A stretch of 64,000 nucleotides of DNA, taken from NCBI GenBank assembly GCA_963835525.1, contig CAWIFM010000009.1, positions 186,001 to 250,000 of the forward strand, in the 5' to 3' direction. This DNA comes from DASSUW01 sp963835525. GTDB lineage: Bacteria > Actinomycetota > Thermoleophilia > Solirubrobacterales > Solirubrobacteraceae. Below the pieces are notes generated by a model. That model did not search any database, was not told the DNA's origin, and saw only the letters and a program-made list of their open reading frames with translations. The position numbers and the translations under genes were made by a program. Positions 9,313-16,315 of this stretch are shown here, in pieces. Within the stretch, counting starts at the first letter, position 1. Every line of letters starts with the position of its first letter.

Positions 9313-9415
9313 CCCGGATCCACCGATTCCCGCGGCGCCTCGCCGCCGTGGCCGATCGACTCTGACTCGGCCCACGACGCCGAGGCATCCACGGATGATC
9401 GGTGGATCCGGGCTA
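9310..9415. repeat. Inverted repeat with 18-bp perfect arms covering both stop codons of convergent genes
   Basis: TAGCCCGGATCCACCGAT at 9310-9327 is exactly mirrored at 9398-9415. The arms contain the TAG stop of the plus-strand gene and the TAG stop of the minus-strand gene. The 70-base centre holds smaller palindromes (GGCCGA...TCGGCC and ATCCAC...GTGGAT). A bidirectional terminator is the simplest reading. The perfect arms with a long centre also resemble a short non-autonomous element like that at 7338-7509. Confidence 0.7.
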
Positions 9416-10492
9416 GCTCAACAGGGCGCCGACCAGGCGGTCGGTGGCGGCGCCGTCGCGCAGCGCGATCCGCACGTGCTCCTCGTCGCCCCATTGGGCG
9501 CCCGGGGTCACGTAGATGCGCTGCGCCGTGAGCCGGCGCGCGATCGAGGCGCCGTCCTCCTCGGTGGAGGAGAGCCAGACGAGGTGCCCATGGCCGGCGG
9601 CGAAGGAGAACGGGCTGCCGCGCAGGGCGTCGGCGAGCCGCTCGCGCTCGCGGGCTGCGGCGGCGCGGCGACGGGCGACCACGGGCTCGCCCTCGCGGAC
9701 CGCCCACAGCATCGCGGCCTGGGCGGGCGCCGAGACGCCGCCGGCCGGGCTGAGCCGGTCGAGCAGGCCCTCGTCGTTGGCGAGCGCGTAGCCGGCGCGC
9801 AGGCCGGCCATGGCGTGGGCCTTGGAGAACGAGCGGACGATCAGGATCCGCTCGCGCACGCCCAGCAGGGCGGCCATGCCCTCCTCCGGCGCGAGCCCGG
9901 CCAGGGCTGCGTCGACGACGAGCCAGACCGGCTCCGCGAGCCGCTCGGCCAGGTCGCGGATGGGTGTCACCGCGCCGGTCGGGTCGTTGGGGCTGCAGAT
10001 CACGACCGCGCTGGTGTCCGGCTCGATCGCGACCAGCGCCTCGGTGTCCGGGGCTCCGCCATCGGTCAGCGGGACGGGCACTGGGGCGGCGCCGGCCTCG
10101 TGGACGAGGCTGGGCAGCGGGCTCCAGCCGGGCCAGGCGATGGCGACGCGACCGCCGGCGGCGATCGCGACGAAGGCGGCGTGCAGCAGCTCGCCGGCGC
10201 CGTGGCCGGGCGCGACCTGCTCCTCCTCGACGGCGTGGCGCTCGGCCAGCGCGCGGCGCAGAACGGAGTCGTCCGGATAGGTGTTGACGGCGGAGCGCAG
10301 GGCATACGTGGCGGCGTTGATCGCCTCGGCGTGCGGCGGCTCGTGCCATGCCGGCGTGGTCAGGTCGAGCGGGTGGACCTCGGTCAGCGCGCTCGCCCGC
10401 TCGGCGTCCCGGCGCTCGCGCAGCTCGAGGCTGATCTCCTCCGGCGAGAGCTCCTCGAACTGGCGGTAGTAGTCGCGCAGCCGCCGGATCAC
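9413..10492 (-). CDS. Class I/II aminotransferase, HisC/CobD-like
   Basis: 359 residues, fold type I PLP enzyme. Visible motifs are TYPDDSVLRRALAERH near the N-terminus, the glycine-rich cofactor region GHGAGELLHAAF, the substrate/cofactor strand SPNDPTGAVTPI, the Asp region LVVDAALAGL and the PLP-lysine block IVRSFSKAHAMAGLRAGYAL. This pattern fits histidinol-phosphate aminotransferases and their relatives (CobD-like threonine-phosphate decarboxylases). The true substrate is uncertain because no his or cob genes are nearby. GTG start at 10492 is preferred because it overlaps the stop of the upstream gene by four bases; the same frame is open further upstream, but that part reads as nonsense. 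Confidence 0.85.
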   Translation of the reverse strand: MIRRLRDYYRQFEELSPEEISLELRERRDAERASALTEVHPLDLTTPAWHEPPHAEAINAATYALRSAVNTYPDDSVLRRALAERHAVEEEQVAPGHGAGELLHAAFVAIAAGGRVAIAWPGWSPLPSLVHEAGAAPVPVPLTDGGAPDTEALVAIEPDTSAVVICSPNDPTGAVTPIRDLAERLAEPVWLVVDAALAGLAPEEGMAALLGVRERILIVRSFSKAHAMAGLRAGYALANDEGLLDRLSPAGGVSAPAQAAMLWAVREGEPVVARRRAAAARERERLADALRGSPFSFAAGHGHLVWLSSTEEDGASIARRLTAQRIYVTPGAQWGDEEHVRIALRDGAATDRLVGALLS

Positions 10493-10962
10493 TGCGGCGC
10501 CAGGCTCGGAGCGGGCCCTTCGAGGATGATGAACCAGACGAGGAAGGCGAGCCCGGCGAGGACCGCGGTCACCGCGAAGATCCGCACGAGGACGCCCTCG
10601 CGCTGCTCGTGGCCGGCGGCGCGGCGCAGGATCCGCCACGCGCGGTCGAGCCGCGTGGCGAGGGCGAGCGTGAGCATCAGGCTCCCGATCATCCCCGCGA
10701 AGGCGACGGCGATGCCGGCCGTCACGGAGCCGGTCTGGTAGTCGACCTGCGACCCGATCCACAGCCACGCGACCGGCTGCGGGCCCCACAGCGTCAGGCA
10801 GAGCAGAACCTCGAGCACGAGCAGCAGGGCAGCCAGCGCGCCGTCGGTCCGGCGGCGCCCCGCGCCGCCGCGCTCAGGAGCGCCGCGGTAGTGAAGCGGC
10901 CCCGTGCCGGGACGGCGCCCGATGAACAGGCCGCCGGTGTCGGTCGGGTCGTTGCGCGGCAT
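10489..10962 (-). CDS. Small integral membrane protein
   Basis: 157 residues. A hydrophilic, glycine/arginine-rich N-terminus of about 40 residues precedes three likely membrane helices (about residues 42-70, 82-103 and 126-147). It has no recognised motif. The stop overlaps the GTG of the aminotransferase gene, so the two are one transcription unit. Function unknown. Confidence 0.7.
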   Translation of the reverse strand: MPRNDPTDTGGLFIGRRPGTGPLHYRGAPERGGAGRRRTDGALAALLLVLEVLLCLTLWGPQPVAWLWIGSQVDYQTGSVTAGIAVAFAGMIGSLMLTLALATRLDRAWRILRRAAGHEQREGVLVRIFAVTAVLAGLAFLVWFIILEGPAPSLAPQ

Positions 10963-11009
10963 GGCTTGGGAGCGAGGATACGGTGATACGCTGGCCGCGA
11001 GTCGAGGTC

Positions 11010-11463
11010 ATGGCTGCGATCGACCAGATCCGGGCGACGATCGAGCAGTGCGACGAGCGGCGCCGCACGCCGCACGCTGCGCGACCAGATCGCGCGCCTC
11101 GAGCACCGCCACGCCGCGATCGTCGCCGCCTCGTATCCACGGCTCGATCCCGGGCCGCCGGTCTCCTCGCTCGCCGGCCCGCGGCTGCTGACGTTAGGCG
11201 ACCTCGAGCGCGTCCGCGACGCCCTCGCCACGCGCGTGGCCGCCCTGGGCGCGGGCGCGGAGGCCCAGCAGGCCCGCCAGGAGATCGCCGGGCGCGAGCT
11301 CGACGCGATGCTCGCCGACCCGCCGGCCCACAAGTGGAAGCGGCTCTCGAACGCCGACCTCGGCCGCCCGGGCTGCACCACCTACCACGTCCGCCCGCGC
11401 GCGGGCCTGCTCGGGATGCTGATGGGCTGGTGGGTCGTGAAGATCTCCGGAGGCTGTCCGTAA
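11010..11463 (+). pseudogene. Small coiled-coil protein gene disrupted by a 7-bp tandem duplication
   Basis: The N-terminus (MAAIDQIRATIEQCDERR) is read in one frame and the rest (LRDQIARLEHRHAAIVAASY to WWVVKISGGCP) in another. At the junction CGCACGC occurs twice in tandem (11064-11070 and 11071-11077). Removing one copy restores a single frame of about 148 codons, with ERR joined directly to RTLRDQIARLE. The corrected protein is helical and charged with a short hydrophobic end. The family is not recognised. It may be replication slippage in the strain or a local assembly error. Confidence 0.7.
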
Positions 11464-11819
11464 CCGAGCCGGAGCGGCCCAAGGCGCCCTGGCATCCGTT
11501 CCCGCTCGTCGAGCTGTGCGTGCTCGCCGGGATCGTCCTGCTCGTCCTCGGCCTGTTCAACTACGAGACCGAGCGCGGTCGCGCGATGCTGGTCAGCGGC
11601 ATGCTGCTCGGCTCGCTCGGCGGGCTCGACACCGCGCTGCGCGAGCACTTCTCCGGCTATCGCTCGCACACGACGATCCTCGCCGGGCTGGTCGCCGTGG
11701 CGGTCGCCGCGGCGCTCTTCTTCGCGAGCGCGCCGTGGGTGGCGGTCATCGCGGGCGCGGCGGTCGCCCTCGCGCTTGCCGTCTGGCTGTTCGCGCGGGC
11801 GTACACCCGACGGCGCTAG
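11430..11819 (+). CDS. Small membrane protein, four helices
   Basis: About 129 residues. After a short soluble start come hydrophobic segments at roughly residues 26-44, 50-65, 75-92 and 96-115, ending in an arginine cluster (ARAYTRRR). The start is uncertain: GTG 11430 overlaps the preceding gene by 34 bases, while a CTG at 11454 lies right after GGAGG. I do not recognise the family; the fold is compatible with small actinobacterial membrane proteins of unknown role. Confidence 0.65.
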   Translation: MGREDLRRLSVTEPERPKAPWHPFPLVELCVLAGIVLLVLGLFNYETERGRAMLVSGMLLGSLGGLDTALREHFSGYRSHTTILAGLVAVAVAAALFFASAPWVAVIAGAAVALALAVWLFARAYTRRR

Positions 11820-11830
11820 GCTCCCCGACC

Positions 11831-12280
11831 GTGGCCGAGCCAAAGCGCATGCAGCTCAGAGGGCTGCACCACATCACGGCGATCTCCGCCGACCTCGAGC
11901 GGACGATCGCCTTCTACCGCGACCTGCTCGGCCTGGCGATCATCCACGACGGCCCGTCGGACGACGATCCGAACACGCGCCACGTCTGGTTCGGCGCGCT
12001 CCACGGCGGCGCCGGGACGCTGCTGACCTTCATGCAGTACCCCGAGCTGCCCAAGGGCACGGTGGGGACGGGGTCGACGCACCACTTCGCGCTGATCGTC
12101 GACACGGCCGACGAGCAGCAGGCGTGGCGCGACTACCTGCGCAACCACGGCGTCGAGTGCACCGAGATCTTCGACCGCGGGTCCTTCCGGTCGATCTACG
12201 TCCGCGACCCTGACGGGCACATCGTCGAGATCGCGACGCGCGGGCCGGGGTTCCCCGGCACCGGCGGCGCGCCCGCTTAA
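11831..12280 (+). CDS. VOC-family (glyoxalase / ring-cleavage dioxygenase fold) protein
   Basis: 149 residues. Two beta-alpha-beta-beta-beta modules are visible. Metal-ligand positions are kept: His in LRGLHHITAIS, His in GSTHHFALIVD and Glu in GHIVEIATRG. The stretch TIAFYRDLLGLAIIHDGPSD is the typical first helix and strand. This pattern fits the type I extradiol dioxygenase / glyoxalase superfamily. The substrate is unknown. The start is GTG 11831 or ATG 11849 (MQLRGLHHI). Confidence 0.85.
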   Translation: MAEPKRMQLRGLHHITAISADLERTIAFYRDLLGLAIIHDGPSDDDPNTRHVWFGALHGGAGTLLTFMQYPELPKGTVGTGSTHHFALIVDTADEQQAWRDYLRNHGVECTEIFDRGSFRSIYVRDPDGHIVEIATRGPGFPGTGGAPA

Positions 12281-12313
12281 CGGCCGCGCCGCCGGCGCCT
12301 CAGTCCTCCGGTA

Positions 12314-12664
12314 CTAGCTCGTCCAGGACAGCTCGGCGACCGCGTACTCCCGGTCCCCCGCCAGGAGTCGGGCCAGCTCACGTCGCTGGCGCTCGGTCAT
12401 CGTGCCGATCGTCTTGGTCTCAGACATCGGGATCGCCGTCAGGAATCGCCGGCAGCGCGTGCGGCCCCAGCGGTGCTGACTCATGAGCAGGTCGCTGATG
12501 GTCATGCTCTCCGCCTCCCACGGGCACTCGAGCACGACGTCGGCGACTGAAGCCTCTCCCTCTGACACCTGCTTCTTGAGCTCGGCCCGAGCCAGCCGAA
12601 CCCGATTCGCCTGCGCAAGCGCCCGCATGTGTTGAGCGGCAGGTGCCGTCGCAGTTGCGTTCAT
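12314..12664 (-). CDS. Actinobacterial-type integration host factor-like nucleoid protein
   Basis: 116 residues. ANRVRLARAELKKQVSEGE, SVADVVLECPWEAESMTI, the helix-turn-helix-like RWGRTRCRRFLTAIPMSE and the closing GTMTERQRRELARLL match the layout of mycobacterial/streptomycete mIHF-sIHF, which bind DNA without sequence specificity and support recombination and chromosome packing. The canonical VGKVRA segment is replaced by WGRTRCRR, so this is a divergent member, probably a paralogue rather than the main IHF gene. The start is ATG 12664, set by a strong GGGGAGG five bases upstream. Confidence 0.78.
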   Translation of the reverse strand: MNATATAPAAQHMRALAQANRVRLARAELKKQVSEGEASVADVVLECPWEAESMTISDLLMSQHRWGRTRCRRFLTAIPMSETKTIGTMTERQRRELARLLAGDREYAVAELSWTS

Positions 12665-12970
12665 GAAACCTCCCCGCATGGCGACGCGCACCTTCATGGT
12701 GTGGTCGCCCTCGACATTGACATCTCTGACCGGCCGCTTCCACGCACGGACGAACGACGAAGCCTGGCGATCCGGCGGCTCACCGGAGCGTCCCTCCAGG
12801 CACGTCCCTTAGTTCGTTCCCTCTCCCGTCCGAAGGCGCAAAGACAACGGCCGAGGGCGCAGGCTAGACATCGGCCGGGGGGATGGTCAACCGGTAACCG
12901 ACCCGAAAATTCGCAAGAAGCGCCTGTTTTCTGAGCCGTCGGGAAATCACGCGCCAGCGGGAAATCTGTG
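12665..12970. other. 306-bp non-coding interval upstream of the IHF-like gene
   Basis: No reading frame here looks like protein. It lies downstream of the SPT-like gene and upstream of the IHF-like gene, both on the minus strand. It contains the window's rare AT-richer tracts (GAAAATTC, GTTTTC, GGGAAATC repeated twice) and the promoter candidate listed separately. A long leader of roughly 190 bases for the IHF-like mRNA would follow from that promoter. Confidence 0.6.
12861..12890 (-). promoter_or_regulatory. Candidate sigma-70-type promoter for the IHF-like gene
   Basis: On the minus strand TTGACC (12890-12885) is followed after 18 bases by TAGCCT (12866-12861). This is close to the housekeeping -35/-10 pattern and lies in the only non-coding stretch upstream of the IHF-like gene. 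Found by eye only. Confidence 0.4.
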
Positions 12971-14224
12971 CTATAGACGCGAACCGCCGGGCAGTGGTCC
13001 GTGTTCGGACTCGAAGCGTTCCTTCACCACTGAGAACGACTCCAACGCGCTGTCAAGGACGGACCGGTCATGGGTCGCCATCACGCTCGTCCGCAGCAGC
13101 GCGCCGGCGGGCGGAACGGCGGGATGCAGGGCGACGTTGACGTACACGCCGGCGTCGTACAGCGCCCGCCACAGCACGACGGCCTTCCAGTCGTCGCCGA
13201 CCACCACGGGCACGATCGGCGTCGTCACCGGCAGGCCGACGTCGTGCACCTCGAAGCCCAGCGAGCGCAGGCCCTCGCGCAGGTAGGCGGCGTTGTCGAG
13301 CACCCGCGCGAACAGGGCGGGACCCTCGTCGGAGCGGATGATCCGCAGCGCCGCCAGCGCCGCCCCCACGGCGGCGGGCACCGCCGCCGCCGTGAACAGG
13401 AAGGCGCGCGAGCTGATGCGCAGGAAGTCGATCACCTCGTGCGAGCCGGCGATGAAGCCCCCGCAGGAGGCGAGCGACTTCGAGAAGGTGCCCATCCGCA
13501 GGTCGACGTCGCCCTCGACGCCGAGCAGCTCGCAGGTGCCGGCCCCGCGCGCCCCGAGCACGCCGGCCGCGTGCGCCTCGTCGACCATGAGCCGCGCGCC
13601 GTGGGCCTTGCACAGCTCGACGACCTTCGGCAGGTCGGCGACGTCGCCCTCCATCGAGAAGACGCCGTCGACCACCACGAGGACGCCGCCGCCGTCGTCG
13701 CCGGCCCGCTGGAGCATCTTCTCCAGCTTGTCGAGCCGGCCGTGCCGGTACGGGCGCAGCTTGGCCCGCGAGAGCAGGCAGCCGTCGAGGATCGAGGCGT
13801 GGTCGGCCGAGTCGGCGATCACCGTGTCGCCGGGGCCCAGGATCGTGCCGAGCGTGCCCACGTTGGCCTGGTGGCCGGTGGTGAAGACGATCGCCTCCTC
13901 GGTGCCCATCCACTCCGCCAGCTCGCGCTCGAGCTCGAGGTGCAGGTCGATGGTGCCGTTGAGCAGCCGCGAGCCGGTGAGGCCGGTGCCGTAGCGCTCG
14001 AGCGCGTCGCGCGCGCCGGCGATCACGCGCTCGTCGCCGGTCAGGCCGAGGTAGTTGTTGGAGCCGAGCATGATCCGCTCGGCGCCCTCCATCGTCACCA
14101 CCGGCGCGGCGGGCGACTCCAACTTCCTGAAGTAGGGCAGCAGGTCGGCTTCGCGGGCGGCGCGCAGCTGCTCGGCGCGCTCGTGCCCTCGGACTTTCGC
14201 GAAGACGTCGATGGCGGTCGGCAT
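12971..14224 (-). CDS. spt: Alpha-oxoamine synthase, serine palmitoyltransferase-like
   Basis: 417 residues, PLP-dependent alpha-oxoamine synthase. The sequence is closest in style to bacterial serine palmitoyltransferases: LPYFRKLES near residue 30, IMLGSNNYLGLTGDERV (51-67), YGTGLTGSRLLNGT (78-91), DHASILDG (141-148, stacking His142), DGVFSMEGDVADLPKV (186-201), VDEAHAAGVLG (Asp215, His218) and the PLP lysine in GTFSKSLASCGGF (Lys249). SPT joins serine and acyl-CoA or acyl-ACP to make 3-ketosphinganine, the first step of sphingolipid synthesis. BioF or Kbl are alternatives, but the YFRxxES and FSMEGDxADLP motifs and the two neighbours favour SPT. The ATG is only 14 bases from the divergent neighbour's start. 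Confidence 0.85.
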   Translation of the reverse strand: MPTAIDVFAKVRGHERAEQLRAAREADLLPYFRKLESPAAPVVTMEGAERIMLGSNNYLGLTGDERVIAGARDALERYGTGLTGSRLLNGTIDLHLELERELAEWMGTEEAIVFTTGHQANVGTLGTILGPGDTVIADSADHASILDGCLLSRAKLRPYRHGRLDKLEKMLQRAGDDGGGVLVVVDGVFSMEGDVADLPKVVELCKAHGARLMVDEAHAAGVLGARGAGTCELLGVEGDVDLRMGTFSKSLASCGGFIAGSHEVIDFLRISSRAFLFTAAAVPAAVGAALAALRIIRSDEGPALFARVLDNAAYLREGLRSLGFEVHDVGLPVTTPIVPVVVGDDWKAVVLWRALYDAGVYVNVALHPAVPPAGALLRTSVMATHDRSVLDSALESFSVVKERFESEHGPLPGGSRL

Positions 14225-14238
14225 ATAGGGTCCGTCTC

Positions 14239-15372
14239 GTGTCGCTTGTCGTGCGTCCCGTGCGGGGGCTACGGGACCTGCGGAAGTTCATCGATCTCCC
14301 GTACCGGCTGCACTCTACTTCGCCCGTATGGGTGCCTCCGCTGCGGATCGAGCGGTATCAGTTCCTCAGCCGCCGCCTGAACGTCTTCTTCAAGCACGGC
14401 GACGCCCAGCTCTTCCTGGCCGAGCGCGACGGCCGCGTCGTGGGCCGCCTCAGCGCCCACTACGACGACAACTTCAACGCCTTCCACGACAACCGCTGGG
14501 GCATGTTCGGCTTCATCGAGCTCGAGGACGAGCCCGACGTGCTGCCGGCCCTGCTGGAAGCGGCCGAGGGATGGCTGAAGGCCCACGGCCGCGATCGCAT
14601 GGTCGGCCCGATGGACTTCACGGTCAACGACGAGTTCGGCGTCCAGATCGAGGGCTTCGAGCGCGAGCCGATGATCCGGCAGCCCTGGCACCCGCCCTAC
14701 TACGCCGCCCGCTGCGAGGAGGCCGGGCTGCGGAAGGCGATCGACACGTACATGTGGGAGCTGCACATCTCCGACCGCTCGAAGATCCTCCCGGTCATCT
14801 TCAAGCTGGCCGAAGAGCTCGAGCCGCGGCACGGCATCCGCCTGCGCAAGATGTCACGCCGCGGATTGAGGCGGGACCTGGACCGCTTCGCCGACGTCTA
14901 CAACGCGGCGTGGAGCGAGAACTGGGGCTTCGTGCCGTACGGCAAGACCGACCTCGATCAGTACGCCGCCGAGATGCAGCTCGTCTTCGACCACCACTGG
15001 TTCATGGTCGCCGAGACGGCCGAGGGCGAGACCGCGGCGGTCGCGATCACCGTGCCCGACATCAACCAGGTGCTCAAGCTCATGAAGGGCCGGCTGCTGC
15101 CGCTCGGCTGGTGGCACTTCCTGCGCCGCCGCAAGATCATGGACCGGGTGCGGGTCGGCTTCCTCGGCGTCAAGCCGGAGTTCCAGCACACCGGGGTCGC
15201 GGCGGCCATGTACGTCGAGCACTTCGACATGGCGACCGCGAGGCCGCAGAAGTGGGGCGAGATGGGCTGGATCCTCGAGACCAACACGAGCATGAACCGC
15301 GCCATGGAGGCGATGGGCGGGCGGATCGTCCGGCGCTTCCGCGTCTATGAACGAACCTTTGCTTCCAATTAG
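14239..15372 (+). CDS. GNAT-like N-acyltransferase, YghO / bacterial ceramide synthase-like
   Basis: 377 residues, GTG start. It belongs to the long GNAT-fold group typified by E. coli YghO and related to the proposed bacterial ceramide synthase of Caulobacter. The hallmark is the block at about 122-155: VGPMDFTVNDEFGVQIEG, then EPMIRQPWHPPYYAARCEEAG. A second GNAT half follows (WFMVAETAEGETAAVAITVPD, FLGVKPEFQHTGVAAAMYVEH, GWILETNTSMNRAMEAMGG, RRFRVYER). Bacterial ceramide synthases N-acylate sphingoid bases. The divergent SPT-like gene and downstream FA2H-like gene make this role likely, but it is inferred, not shown. Confidence 0.8.
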   Translation: MSLVVRPVRGLRDLRKFIDLPYRLHSTSPVWVPPLRIERYQFLSRRLNVFFKHGDAQLFLAERDGRVVGRLSAHYDDNFNAFHDNRWGMFGFIELEDEPDVLPALLEAAEGWLKAHGRDRMVGPMDFTVNDEFGVQIEGFEREPMIRQPWHPPYYAARCEEAGLRKAIDTYMWELHISDRSKILPVIFKLAEELEPRHGIRLRKMSRRGLRRDLDRFADVYNAAWSENWGFVPYGKTDLDQYAAEMQLVFDHHWFMVAETAEGETAAVAITVPDINQVLKLMKGRLLPLGWWHFLRRRKIMDRVRVGFLGVKPEFQHTGVAAAMYVEHFDMATARPQKWGEMGWILETNTSMNRAMEAMGGRIVRRFRVYERTFASN

Positions 15373-15399
15373 GCAGCCCTAACAGGTACCGTTTTGGGC

Positions 15400-16005
15400 A
15401 TGCAGCGCTCGGATCTCTTGAAGTCCTCCCCACCGATGTTCCAGTCGCGGTTCCTGGACCGCTTCACCCGCGTGCACCCCGTCGTGCCCGTCCTCATCTA
15501 CGGCCCCGTCATCGCCGTCCTGCTCTACATGGGGGTCGGCAACGACGGCTGGTGGGACACCGCCGGCCTCGTCCTCATCGGCTACTGCGTGTGGACCCTG
15601 TTCGAGTACTGGCTCCACCGGATCGTCTTCCACTTCGAGCCCGAGGACGGCATCGGGGCCAAGCTCCACTGGATGATCCACGGCGTCCACCACGACCACC
15701 CGAACGACCCGCTGCGGCTCGTGATGCCGCCGGCGGCCAGCGTCCCGCTGGCGATCATCGTGGTCGGCGCGATCTTCCTGATCGCCGGGTCGCTGCACGG
15801 CCCTGCCGTCGCGGCCGGCTTCCTCATCGGCTACCTGATCTACGACGAGATCCACTACGCCCTGCACCACCACGTGCCCAAGTCGCGGCTGGGCAAGCGC
15901 CTGCGCGAGCTGCACATGCGCCACCACTTCCAGGACGACGAGACGGGCTTCGGTATCAGCGCCCCGTACTGGGATTTCGTTTTCCGCACATACGCGCGTC
16001 GTTGA
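15400..16005 (+). CDS. Fatty acid 2-hydroxylase (Scs7/FA2H-like), membrane di-iron enzyme
   Basis: 201 residues. It has four hydrophobic segments and the eight-histidine pattern of the fatty-acid hydroxylase superfamily: HRIVFHFEP (H73, H78), LHWMIHGVHHDHPND (H90, H94, H97, H98), IHYALHHHVP (H152, H156, H157) and LHMRHHFQDDETGFGIS (H172, H175, H176). The run MIHGVHHDHPNDPLRLVMPP and the ending GFGIS..WDFVFRT closely match sphingolipid alpha-hydroxylases (yeast Scs7, human FA2H) rather than carotenoid or sterol enzymes; the cytochrome b5 domain of the eukaryotic forms is absent. It starts 27 bases after the acyltransferase gene and is probably co-transcribed with it. ATG 15400 is chosen. Confidence 0.85.
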   Translation: MQRSDLLKSSPPMFQSRFLDRFTRVHPVVPVLIYGPVIAVLLYMGVGNDGWWDTAGLVLIGYCVWTLFEYWLHRIVFHFEPEDGIGAKLHWMIHGVHHDHPNDPLRLVMPPAASVPLAIIVVGAIFLIAGSLHGPAVAAGFLIGYLIYDEIHYALHHHVPKSRLGKRLRELHMRHHFQDDETGFGISAPYWDFVFRTYARR

Positions 16006-16042
16006 CGCACGCGTCCGAGAGAACGTTCATGCTGTCGGACCC

Positions 16043-16315
16043 GTGAGTGAGGACTTCGAGGACGAAGGCGAGATCGTCGACGGCCTGCCCGTCGTGGCCG
16101 AGCCGCGCGCCATAGAGGCGGCGCGACCGCTCGTGCCCGCACGGCAGGCCGCGGCGCTGGCGGCGACCGGGTTCGTCGCCGGCGCGGCCACCGTGGTCGT
16201 CGTGCAGCGGCGGCGCTCGCGCGCCCCGCGCCGGCGCCGCAAGGCGCGCGGGATCGGCGAGATCGTGGCCTCGAACTCCTTCCTGGTCGACGTCCACCTG
16301 ATCCGGCGCGGGTGA
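16043..16315 (+). CDS. Small protein with one membrane segment
   Basis: 90 residues, GTG start. An acidic N-terminus (SEDFEDEGEIVDG) is followed by one hydrophobic alanine/valine-rich segment (about residues 32-54) and a very basic stretch (QRRRSRAPRRRRKARG), ending in NSFLVDVHLIRRG. The family is not recognised. Its stop overlaps the GTG of the glycosylase gene. Confidence 0.6.
   Translation: MSEDFEDEGEIVDGLPVVAEPRAIEAARPLVPARQAAALAATGFVAGAATVVVVQRRRSRAPRRRRKARGIGEIVASNSFLVDVHLIRRG

Noticed and set aside
12629..12934. 101-codon plus-strand frame upstream of the IHF-like gene
   Set aside because: No recognisable motif, and it overlaps the IHF-like start and promoter.
12971..14224. Annotation as BioF or glycine C-acetyltransferase
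   Set aside because: The family folds alike, but YFRxxES, FSMEGDxADLP and the FA2H- and YghO-like neighbours favour SPT. Kept as the alternative.
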